A stretch of DNA of 28,697 nucleotides from Rhizophagus sp. LPA8_4_AMF (taxonomy: Eukaryota; Glomeromycota; Glomeromycetes; Glomerales; Glomeraceae): assembly GCA_021464525.1 (NCBI GenBank), contig JADRCO010000658.1, positions 1 through 28,697 on the forward strand, given 5' to 3'. Numbering within the stretch: position 1 is the first letter of the stretch; the number at the start of each line of letters is the position of its first letter. Position numbers and translations under genes: made by a program. Under the pieces are notes generated by a model. The model was given only the letters and a program-made list of their open reading frames with translations. It made no database searches and had not been told where the DNA came from. Of the stretch, positions 1 through 8,739 are shown one piece after another.

Positions 1-95
1 TTTTCCCATTTCTATAATAAATTTGTTATAGCAAATGACATGTGATGAAACAAATCCGCCGATATGATTTGGTTTAAACCGTTACATTCTTTGTC

Positions 96-132
96 AAGTA
101 TAGATAAGTCCCATTTTCGCATGTTTGAGTAA
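96..132 (+). repeat. 37-bp direct repeat, copy 1
   Basis: This stretch begins AAGTATAGATAAGTCC and ends GCATGTTTGAGTAA. It matches 331-367 with only a few substitutions. The two copies are 235 bp apart start to start. It may be a duplicated left-end segment of the IS607 element or a trace of an earlier insertion. Confidence 0.75.
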
Positions 133-330
133 CCATCCTCACATCAATTTTTTTTTAAAAAATAATAGTTCTCTAGTTCTTATTTGTCTCATTCATCCTC
201 CTACCTCCCGAGTACCATAATCTTAAATTGTCTACTAAAATATGGTATGTTAACAATACAATATACTATTTATTTTACTGACTTTATTTTTAGTTATTTT
301 TAACAATAGTAATGACAAAGTAATATTGAA

Positions 331-367
331 AAGTATAAATAAGTCCTGTTTTTGCATGTTTGAGTAA
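331..367 (+). repeat. 37-bp direct repeat, copy 2, directly before tnpA
   Basis: This is the second copy of the repeat at 96-132, ending just before the tnpA start codon at 372. The position suggests it belongs to the transposon's left end or leader. That is inference; only the repetition is seen directly. Confidence 0.75.
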
Positions 368-371
368 GATA

Positions 372-952
372 ATGTCAATGACAAAATACCGAGGAGCACA
401 AGAAATCTGGAAAACATACAAGATCTCATCTGAAACATTGAGAAGGTGGAACAACCAAGGAAAGATATCAAGCATCAGAACACCAGGTGGTAACAGATTG
501 TATTCTGTAGCGGATGTGGAGAAGATATTTGGAAATTAAGAAAGGATAAATGAAAAGAAAAAGATCTGTTACACAAGGGTCAGTTCAGAGAAGCAGAAAG
601 AAAACCTCAATAGGCAATGCAAGCATCTCAGGCAGAAGTGTCCAGACCATTCATCAAGAACATCGGATCAGGTCTCAACTGGAAACGCAAGGGTTTCACA
701 TCTATTTTGGAATGATTATACCAAAGAGGTATTGAGGAGGTTGTAGTTACCTACAAGAACTGGCTCTGTCGCTTCACTTTTGAGCTTGTTGAATGGATCT
801 TTGTTAAGCATGATACAAATATTGTAGTACTTGGTTCAGACATCAACAATAATGATACTGAATCCGGTAAGCTTACTAAGAACCTATTATCAATTGTTAC
901 TATCTTTACAGCAAGACACAATGGGCTTAGATTAGTTAAGAATCAAAAATGA
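372..952 (+). pseudogene. tnpA: IS607 TnpA serine recombinase, broken
   Basis: The first block (372-539) reads through a 55-residue MerR/excisionase-like helix-turn-helix containing SSETLRRWNNQGKISSIRTP and GGNRLYS, typical of the IS607 TnpA N-terminus. After one stop the same frame continues with ICYTRVSSEKQKENLNRQ, the resolvase signature in which the first Ser after Arg-Val is the expected nucleophile. Near position 651 the frame changes, and the second half (NIGSGLNWKRKGFTSILE, then GIEEVVVTYKN, LCRFTFELVEWIF and NNNDTESGKLTKNLLSI) runs to 952 with one further stop where the family normally has Arg. At roughly 190 codons the total matches full-length IS607 TnpA. Two in-frame stops and one frame change make it non-functional. 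It is followed at once by tnpB, as in intact IS607 elements. Confidence 0.85.
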
Positions 953-1142
953 TGAAGAGAAATTGAAAACACGAAAGATATGGATTTACTTGATGCCCCC
1001 AAAAAAGAAAAGCTAAGAAAGTGGATGGGAACTGTGAAGTGGACATATAATAAAGTTCTTGAGATGATGCAAAATGATGGGATCACTAATATGAGCATTA
1101 TATGAAAGCACTACCTGAATGATGAGTGCTTCACAACTAAAG
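942..1142 (+). pseudogene. tnpB: TnpB/Fanzor-type nuclease, N-terminal part
   Basis: The reading TRKIWIYLMPPKK, then EKLRKWMGTVKWTYNKVLE and KHYLNDECFTT resembles the N-terminus of IS607-type TnpB (a pattern like RKIRIYPT..QK..L..W...RWTYN). It starts overlapping or touching the end of tnpA. There is a one-base frame change in a run of A (1001-1006) and one stop shortly before the break. The coding sequence is interrupted just after Phe-Thr-Thr by the palindromic element and resumes at 2272 with Phe-Thr-Thr-Glu-Glu-Phe. The precise start codon cannot be fixed. Confidence 0.75.
1133..1142 (+). repeat. Probable target-site duplication, left copy
   Basis: ACAACTAAAG here and ACAACTGAAG at 2275-2284 differ at one base and flank the palindromic insertion. 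Both encode the same Thr-Thr of the tnpB reading frame, which is what a target-site duplication inside a coding sequence should look like. A duplication of 9-10 bp would fit Mutator-like transposons; the exact length is uncertain. Confidence 0.65.
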
Positions 1143-1260
1143 TTCCAAACAGGTCAGTTCAGGTCAGGTATTTACCGGTTCAGATAGGACTGGGAACTGA
1201 ATGAGAACTGAATTAAAACCATCCGGTTCAGTTCAATTTTACTTAAAATGCAATAAAATG

Positions 1261-1590
1261 CAAAAATTGGAATAACTTGACAACCAGTGATTATACAGAG
1301 GTCAACTATAGCTTATTGGAATCGTTTCATTGAGACGTGTTGAATGGTGGTAAGATCATATCTCAAGCATTGATATATTTTGAGATAACTCATGCTAAAC
1401 ATATTTTAAAAATCATTGTTAGAAAGCTATCTATTGATGCTAGAGAAATGATCTTACATTCAATTGATTGGTCTTGATAAGATGAATCTAATGAACTTAG
1501 GTTTGTTATTTTATAATCACTACATGATGAGATATCTCAATTTTTGCGTTTTTTTCAATTTTTTGAATGTTAAAAAATAAAAATTCTGAT
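1261..1590 (+). repeat. Outer left unit of the palindromic element
   Basis: This unit pairs with 1865-2145 in inverted orientation. A conspicuous match is the segment at 1422-1480 (with ATTGATGCTAGAGAAATGATC), whose complement is at 1929-1990. Inside the unit there is a smaller inverted repeat built on TAAGATCATATCTC and GAAATGATCTTA, so the structure is palindromic at two scales. Confidence 0.7.
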
Positions 1591-1864
1591 GTGTAGTATA
1601 ACTTAGCAATCAGTGATTGTACAGAGGTCGACTATAGTTCATTGGAATCACCTTATTGAGACACGTCAAATGACACTAAGATCATATCTCTAGTATCGAT
1701 AAATACCTTTCTAATGCTGATTTTTAAAAAATAGTTAGTGTGTATCATCTCGTGATGCACTTGTGCTAGAGACATGATCTTACCACCATTTGATGCATCT
1801 CAATGAGATGATTCTAATGAGCTATAGTTGACCTCTGTATGATCACTAGTTGCCAAATTATACC

Positions 1865-2145
1865 ATACATCGGAATTTTTATTTTTTGACATTCAAAAAA
1901 TTGAAAAATGTGAATATTAAGATATCTCATCAAGACCAATCGATTGAATGTAAGATCATTTCTTTAGCATCAATAGATAGCTTTCTAACAACAATTTTTT
2001 AAAATGTGTTTAACGTGAATTATCTTGAGATGTATCAATGCTAGAGATATGATCTTACTTCCATTTGACGCGTCTCAATAAGGCGATTCCAATGAGCTAT
2101 AGTTGACCTCTATATGATCACTGGTTGCCGAGTTATTCCAATTTT
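1865..2145 (-). repeat. Outer right unit of the palindromic element
   Basis: This is the reverse complement of the outer left unit at 1261-1590, with scattered substitutions. It includes the complement of the TCAACTATAGC segment and ends near TTCCAATTTTCACA, the counterpart of TGCAAAAATTGGAA at 1259-1272. Confidence 0.7.
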
Positions 2146-2271
2146 CACATTTTTTTAAAAAATCAGGTAAAACTGAATCGAACTGGCAGTTTTATACTAA
2201 GAACCAGAACCTGGATTTTTTGTCAGTTCTGGTTCAGTTGCCAGTTCAAACCAGAACCATTCAGAGTTTTA

Positions 2272-3225
2272 TTTACAACTGAAGAATTTTTATGGGTAAA
2301 AGAGACTCCTAAAGAGGTATGTTCGTATGTGATCTGACAATTGATGAATGCATACAAAATAAACAATAAGTTGCATAAAAATAATTTTTGAATGAAGTAC
2401 TGATTGAAGAAGGATTGAACACAAATCATCTTGATCCTTGCCAGGGATTGGAATAGGAACAGAGAACAATACACATTTCTAAAGAATATTATCATCTCAG
2501 AATGGCCACCAAAAATTAATAACACAGTAAATATAACTATAAATTGCCTGGGATATTTTTACTTGTATGTTTCTGTTCCTTTGGATATTATTGACAACCA
2601 AGATGATGTTTGTGAAAAGGTAATCTTGCTAAATCCAGGAGTTTGTACATTTATGACAGGTTATGATCCTAATGGTCAATTAATTAAGTGGGGTAATGGT
2701 GATATTAACAAAGTATTCAAATTGTCTAAGAAATATGACAAATTACAAAGTGACAAGGATTTTGCTTTGGAAAGAACAAACAAGAGAAAGAGATTTCGAT
2801 TGAAAAAAAGATGCTACAAATCATACAATGAATCTATAATTTAATAGATGAGTGTCATCACCAGTTGGTCTGATGGTTATGTTAGAATTACAAAATCATT
2901 TTACTACCTAGATTCGAAACTTCATGAATGGTACTTAAGAATAAAAAAAAGATTGATCAAGGATGGCTTGTGTAATGTTAACCTGGTCACATTTCAGATT
3001 TTGAATTTTTCTTTTGTACAAGATAAGAGAGTACAAGTATTGCAAATTGAATATACAAAGGAGTACACTTCTAAGACATGTGGGCATTGCGGACAAATTA
3101 ATGACAAACTGGATGGTTCAAAGAATTTTTGGTATAATTCATGCAAAGTGGAGATAGATTGGGATGCAAACAGGGTAAGGAACATCTTACTCAAGTATTT
3201 AATGGAGGGTCAGATTTTGGCCTGA
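2272..3225 (+). pseudogene. tnpB: TnpB/Fanzor-type RuvC nuclease, central and C-terminal part
   Basis: The reading begins EEFLWVKETPKEV and passes through QLMNAYKINN, LARDWNRNREQYTFLKN and VILLNPGVCTFMTGYDPNG, which matches the RuvC-I block of TnpB (normally LLDPGVRTFMTGYDP). In another frame the RuvC-II segment NYKIILLPRFETS keeps its Glu. The C-terminus has EYTSKTCGHCGQIN and the RuvC-III block ending ANRVRNILLKYL. The RuvC-I Asp is replaced by Asn, and one zinc-ribbon cysteine (expected in FxCxxC) is Tyr. There are several in-frame stops, mostly TGA where the family has Arg, and frame changes near 2840 and again before the zinc ribbon. The gene is non-functional. Which branch, IS607 TnpB or Fanzor, needs a phylogeny. 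Confidence 0.85.
2275..2284 (+). repeat. Probable target-site duplication, right copy
   Basis: ACAACTGAAG is the partner of 1133-1142. The following tnpB frame continues directly (Glu-Glu-Phe-Leu-Trp-Val-Lys), so the right copy probably keeps the original sequence and the left copy has one substitution. Confidence 0.65.
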
Positions 3226-4788
3226 CTTTGGAACTTGAACCTATATGGGATATGATATGACTAACCCTATTTATTCATATTGGATTCAATTTCAAGGGTT
3301 TATGTGTGATAAAGTATCAAAGCTTGTATGATGAGGTAAAACTGAATTTTCTTAAAAAAATATAAAGATTTGCCCGATATATAAGATTTAAGAATAGGCA
3401 TGAAATTATATATTTGGGATGTTAATCCAATGGTGGAAATCTATTTTGCTGATACTTTTAAGTTGCACATATATTACATCATTACAGTGACATTTTCAAA
3501 TATTCGTCTGTGCCATTGCCAGAACCATTATGAGCATGTTCCAAAGACACTCAGAGATCTTTCTCCTTGAAATCCTTAAGTCAGGGGTTCTTCATCAGGC
3601 ATAACTACCCTCTACATGGAAGCTGCAGTATAGATTCACTTGACCGAACCACATTACATAGTTAATTTGAAGTATCTTTCAAAAACAATGAATTAATGAC
3701 TTTTGGATGCTTGATCAACGTACTCCTGAATTTTCTTGATTACTAAAAAGCTCAGCATTCTCAGTTTCGTGTTTGATGTTCTCTTCTGAAAGTTCAGTGA
3801 TGCATTGTCTCAATAATTCAAGCTCGTATGACATGGCTCAAGTTAAATTCTAGCATATTCGATTTTATGTAATGAGACTGTTATATACGCCTTGTAAACA
3901 ATAAAATAAATTGTAAACAACACTTTCGATGACACTTTCAGGATGAATTTGTCGAATATCAAGAGGAACATTATTGAGTGGTATTCTTATCTTGGATAGT
4001 AGGTTCAGAAACGCTAACTGCTAATAGTGATTAATGGAACAATTTTATCGTCCGAAAGCTTATTAAGTTGCCTTATAGGAAAAGACATTTTGATCATTTT
4101 TTAGGTTTCCTAAATTCAGCATTCCATTGTGAGTATTTTTACTTTGTACTCTCATACTTTGCTCGCTTTTACTTTTCTTTAGTAATGATAAACTGACTAT
4201 TAACGACGCATACATTAATTTTTAGGGGGAAGGTTGACTGAACTTCTACGAGTTCAAACACATTTTATATCTTATTCGTGGCATAATAAAAAGAAGATAA
4301 TTAGCATTATGATGCCAAGAAAACTGTGAATACTGAATATTAATTCCCTTTGGTTTAGCGATCTCTTCTGTAAGAAGCAAAGTTAGGCAACCGCCCAACA
4401 TTCTTGGAATTGTGAAGTTCTCAGCTTTTCATATTATATCATTCCCATTTGATCTCATTTTTCATTAACTTAGAAAATTTTTATTAGGTTTTATTAAGTG
4501 AAATAATTTATAATTTTTGATATAAAAACTTTCATAATTATTCTAAATTTATAAATGACTATTATGCTTATTTTTTTGCATATCATAATCCCAAAAAAAT
4601 TGTGTGTATTTGTATAACTAAATTATTACATATTATTGTTCCGACGAAAGATTCATTATTTTTTACAAAAAATTATATACATGCTCATCCGTAAACAAAG
4701 AATTAATATTATTAATTAATATAGTTATTATTACAAATTATTTACAAATGCTCGTCCAACAGGTTCATGCAATCGTAAAATAATTTTA
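3226..4788. other. Gene-poor interval between the transposon and the Red1-like gene
   Basis: AT-rich and without a convincing complete gene. Just after the tnpB stop GTCAG and CTGAC (3208-3225) form a short inverted repeat that could be part of a 3' guide-RNA region, but this is speculative. One short coding fragment (3715-3834, minus) is listed separately. The stretch 4440-4788 is a very AT-rich spacer leading to the 3' end of the Red1-like gene. Confidence 0.5.
3715..3834 (-). pseudogene. Fragment of a coiled-coil repeat protein gene
   Basis: The minus strand reads 39 residues from an ATG, beginning MSYELELLRQCITELSEEN and continuing into HETENAELFSNQENSGV before a stop. The Leu/Glu/Asn heptad-like pattern resembles the N-terminus of an expanded coiled-coil family (ELxxLRQRITELExEN) that I recall from Glomeromycotina genomes. 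No continuation of the family is seen downstream, so this looks like a 5' relic or a random capture rather than a working gene. The family link is from memory and unverified. Confidence 0.35.
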
Positions 4789-7700
4789 TCAGCGAAACCA
4801 GTTGATAATTCGGCCTACATATCCTAATGGTGCATAAGCTCGTTCCACTTGCTGCTCTTGTCGTTGTCGTTGTAATTGTTGTTCTTCAACCTCACCATGG
4901 TTCGTAGGTACGAACTCTGTGGATCTAACATCAACGGCACCTTTTTCGTCTACGTTTTCTTCTTCACTTTCGTCATCATCCTTTTCGGATGACGTGACGG
5001 ACTCTGAATAAGCAGACTCAGATTCGCGTAATTCAGCAAATTGATCATCAGACTCATTGCCCATCTCCACTTCTTCACTATAGCTTTCATATTTGACATT
5101 CTCCTCATCATCTTTCTTCTTATGACGAGTAGCGGACGAAGAGAAGTAGTCACAGTCATCATCATCGTCTTCCAACTCTGGCGAAGTTGGATATATTTGT
5201 TGCTGATCATCGTCTTGTCCCGACGAAAGAGATGTCGGCATCCTTGGCGTAGGTAAACTTTCAGAAACGTAATCCGATTCGCTTTCACAAACCGGTGGTG
5301 AGTTGTACCATTCATCAGCTAATGGTCGATGTTCGTTTATGAACACGACTCGTGGAGCCCCGGTACCGTCGTTTAAACTTCTTGCGACGAACGAGTCACG
5401 GTATTTTTTTATTTCTTCAAATTTCGCGAGAAACGTATTCCTTCCGGACATTTCGAGATCGTTAAGCAGTCTATGGAGCCCTTCGCGATAATGCCGTTGC
5501 TGTGTTAAATTCTCACCTTCATAATAACCAGCGAGATCATCAATTACCTCATTTTCTATATAATTTGATTAACGTGAAGAAAAAGGTTATATATTGATTC
5601 ATACGTAATAACAACAAATAAAGGTTATCACGAATCAAATACCAGTCATTGGAAGATCGCGGAAATGCTGCGACCTGCAGTCGTCGTCGTTACATATCCC
5701 ACGTGGTTGGAGTTCGAACGCGCATATCTTCTTGTTAGGTACGATATGATTATTAAATGTGAACGATTTGATATCTTTCACAACTTTGACATATTCGGGG
5801 TGAAGCCTAAATGAGCGGAAGCCCTTTAATGGGCTTTCATAAGGTTTGAAGACTTCAAATTTGTCTTCAGAGATAGTCTAGAAGTGAAAAACAATCAATA
5901 AATCAAACTACATATAAAAAAAAATAATAATACAGCATAAACTTACTTCCTGAGATGCTATCTTCTCTACCCTCCACTCGTTTTCCGGATATGAATTTTG
6001 GCTTTTACGAGTAATTGTAGCTTCTGTGTCTCCTTGGCGCTTTTTTTCTAAGCTTTCTCGCAAGGATTGTTGTTCCTTGCTCACCTGCTCGATCTTCTTA
6101 CTAAGTTCTGCTACTTCTAGTGCTAATTTGGGCTTTTTTGGAGTCTCTTCTTGAACAATTTCTGATTCGTGAACAATTCTCCTCTTTCCGTTCTTGTTAA
6201 AAACGGATGTCGATGATTCAGCCAAAGTCGACTCGTTTCGAGCTTTTGTCGACTGGGAGACCATTTGCGAAAGTTGTTCTTTCTTGGCTTTAATATCTTT
6301 TAACATCGGTCCAAGTTGTTTCTTAATTTGAGTGATATTTTCCGATACTCTTTTCTCCTGTTCCATTTGTTGTTCTCTCACCCTTAATTGTTCAGTGTAC
6401 TCCTCTTCCTTTTTGGCTAATTCTATTTTCGCGACTTCTTTCTCTTTATCAATGTTTTCAATCTGAGACTGAACTTTTACAAGTTCGTCTTGAAGTGCTC
6501 GAATACGATGTTCAATTTCTTCTTTATTCTGTAACATCTGATCTTTTTGAACATCAAAACTTTTTATCTGTTCTATATATTGTTCGGCAAGCGAATTATT
6601 TTTTTCAATTTTTATATCACTGTCAGCTAGTTCAGATCGAATGTTTTCGAGCCTCTTCTCTTCTTCGTTAAGGCGGGATTTAACTTCCGAAACCTGAGAT
6701 TTTACTGTTTCAAAAGATTCTATCGCCGCTCGAATTGTATCAATTGACGTTCCCATATTCGATCCGGTTGACGCTGAGGCTTGTTGAGCTGTCGTAGATT
6801 TCTTTTTGAGCAATTCAGTCTTACTCGCAATCAACTCGTTCATTCTCTTTATTTCACGCTCTTTCTCTTCTAACTTTCGCTTAGCATCTATTTGTGTCTC
6901 ATTGTTAGAAAGGGACGACTTAACTTCCTGAAGTAGGCCAGCAATACGATGTTCGCCGTCTGAAGAATCACTCAGATCGATAATAAAATTTTGTTCTCGA
7001 GGTGTCATAAATGGTCTATCAAAATTTGGTCTAACTTGAAAAGATGTGGGTAACAAGGAACTTTCGCGTTTATCATTTTTATTATTCATAATTGGCAAAT
7101 TGTCTTCGACTGGTTCAAGTTTGATTACCGGTTCAACGCTAGGCAGGACGGGATTTACCTGTGTCGATAAAGAAACTTGATCACTTGGAGTTACAACACT
7201 AAAGACCTCTAGTTCTGGTGGCAATCTGTGATTGAGCTCTCTCGTAAAACGAACCACGACATCGATCGGAATTCCTTCCTGAATGATATCAAACGGCCGT
7301 GCACCATATTCCTCATAGAGCTCTTTCATTAATTCTCTTGTCTCTTCGTCTGTATTCTTAACCTGAACGCCATGTTCTTCAAAAGTTATCTCCGATTCGA
7401 CAATTTCACCTTCTTCTATTTCGCCTTCTTCAACTGGACTTCCAACTTTGTGGGCAGGGATATCGTTCATTCGAGAAGATCTTTCGTTCGTGATTATAAT
7501 ATCATCAGGTAATAATCTATCATTATCATTTCCATTATAAACTGGGCTAACAGCGGTAGGGTGAGCAAGAACAGGAGAAAAACTATTGCTCATTTGACTA
7601 AAATCGCCACCATTTTGAACATCACTAATAGTGTGAATTCTTATTTGATTAACATCATCTGCCATTTGATCATCACCATCTGAATTTACGAGATCATCGT

Positions 7701-8739
7701 TTATTTGATTAATATCATTGGAAATTTGAAAATCACCATTCGTATTAGGCGGATCATCACCCGTCTTATTAAAACATTCATCGAATGTAAAAGGGGTGTT
7801 GGAAGGAATCTCGCACATTTGATTAATATCAACACGCATAGGAGATACTTCATTTGATATTTCTGAAGCGCAATTGTTATTAGAACTAAAACCAGTCCTC
7901 TCATCAATGGTCGCTGGTTCATGATCTGGATTATTAAGAATTGTGGTAGGCAAAATATGAGCATCTCCCTTTCGATCAGAAACAATATAATTATTTGATT
8001 CGGTACCATCATTCTCGTTTACTTGTTCTTCGGAATCTATTTGCATCACATCTTCATTATCATTGTTCTGTGATGCTTCTAATGTTTCTACATAATCCAA
8101 GATATAATTTGATGGCGTAAGATCTTCATTTCGTGGACAGGGGGTAGGTACCCGACGACAGCGTCTTATATAAGTTCTGGCATCGTCATCTTCCGCATCC
8201 GATCCGTCGTCAAAGTTCACTTCCATCGGGGGACGACGTACAACTGTACCATTAAAGACAAAAGTCATTTCAGGAGACTCTTCAATATATCTTTGTAATA
8301 AGTTACCAGCAGTTCGTTCAAAGTTAGTTCCGTTTGCTGAAGCTTGCATTACGTTAAACGGGTTTGTTATCGGTATAAACCTCTGGGGGTCGTCTTCATC
8401 GCTGGAATTTACATATTCTCCTTCTTCCGGTGAAAAAGGGGATTGGCGTTTTAATACAGCTTGAGTGTCAAGTATTTGAGCTTCTGGTGTATTAAAGCAC
8501 TCTTCAGGACGAAGAGATCTTCTCGGTGGTGGTGTTGTAAATCTGTCATTTTGTAACGATTCTTCTTGTTGAGTTGCATCGGTTTGTTGTGGATGAACTA
8601 TTGTTGTCATTCCTTCTTGATTTTCATTTTGCTGTGTTGTCTCACGTCGGTTTGGTTTCAATGTTAATAAGACTGCTTGACGTAGTGCCTCTGCTTCAGA
8701 TGAAATTGGCAGAATAGTTGAACGTTGTTCATACGACAT
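4789..8739 (-). CDS. Red1/ZFC3H1-like zf-C3H1 protein (nuclear RNA surveillance)
   Basis: Three exons on the minus strand: 8739-5947, 5877-5643 and 5555-4789, with GT-AG introns of 69 and 87 bp. They join in frame to 1264 residues. Residues 980-1006 (exon 2) contain ICAFELQPRGICNDDDCRSQ followed by HFRD, a Cys-x9-Cys-x4-Cys-x3-His arrangement matching the zf-C3H1 domain of fission yeast Red1 and human ZFC3H1. Those proteins scaffold the Mtl1/MTR4-linked MTREC/PAXT complex that hands nuclear RNAs to the exosome; the same job is inferred here. The N-terminus has ALRQAVLLTLKPNRR. Residues about 100-560 are acidic, Asn-rich low-complexity sequence, and long coiled coils lie around 610-780 and 780-920. 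The tail is acidic and ends GYVGRIINWFR. The two outer exons alone would look like two unrelated genes; the zinc-finger exon links them. It is divergent from the Blm10 gene. Confidence 0.85.

Larger units (their letters stand above)
1..371. other. AT-rich flank upstream of the IS607 tnpA remnant
   Basis: No coding region of its own can be supported here. The stretch holds two copies of a 37-bp direct repeat (96-132 and 331-367), the second ending four bases before the tnpA start codon. It could contain the left end and promoter of the IS607-type element, but no element boundary can be placed from sequence alone. Confidence 0.5.
1143..2274. mobile_element. Palindromic foldback/MITE-like element nested in tnpB
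   Basis: The left half (about 1143-1720) is the reverse complement of the right half (about 1735-2274) over nearly its whole length, allowing for substitutions and small indels. Each arm contains two related units of roughly 300 bp, giving unit1-unit2-unit2'-unit1'. Four copies of a segment carrying CAGAGGTCAACTATAG or its complement lie near 1261-1365, 1598-1700, 1757-1863 and 2037-2145. The outermost ~100 bp on each side are made of degenerate GGTTCAGTT/AACTGAACC motifs and match less well. No transposase frame is present. Long inverted repeats plus a 9-10 bp target duplication suggest a non-autonomous Mutator-like or foldback element, but the family was not confirmed. Confidence 0.8.
331..3240 (+). 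mobile_element. Decayed IS607-family DNA transposon (tnpA + tnpB/Fanzor-type), with a nested insertion
   Basis: The tnpA remnant (372-952) is followed directly by a tnpB remnant (about 942-1142 and 2272-3225), the usual IS607 order, both on the plus strand. IS607 elements move with a serine recombinase carrying an N-terminal MerR-like helix-turn-helix, and TnpB is an RNA-guided RuvC nuclease related to eukaryotic Fanzors. IS607-type elements are known from giant viruses and several protist and fungal genomes. Both genes carry several stops and frame changes, so the copy is inactive. A 1.13 kb palindromic element sits inside tnpB. The outer ends are not resolved: the left end is placed at the second 37-bp repeat and the right end just after the tnpB stop only for convenience. 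Confidence 0.8.

Noticed and set aside
250-475. Two overlapping minus-strand frames of about 60-73 codons
   Set aside because: They are antisense to the helix-turn-helix block of tnpA, are hydrophobic low-complexity readings and have no recognisable motif.
550-735. Plus-strand 61-codon frame inside tnpA
   Set aside because: It is an out-of-frame reading of the recombinase domain; the conserved resolvase residues lie in the neighbouring frame.
1143-2274. CRISPR-like or satellite array
   Set aside because: The repeats occur as inverted pairs within one palindrome, not as short regular direct repeats with unique spacers.
2223-2525. Minus-strand frame of 100 codons
   Set aside because: It is antisense to the tnpB remnant and the end of the palindrome and shows no family motif.
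4950-5315. Minus-strand 121-codon frame and the plus-strand frames across the acidic exon
   Set aside because: These are shifted readings of the acidic Red1-like exon; the chosen frame joins the zinc-finger exon and has acidic composition typical of such tails.
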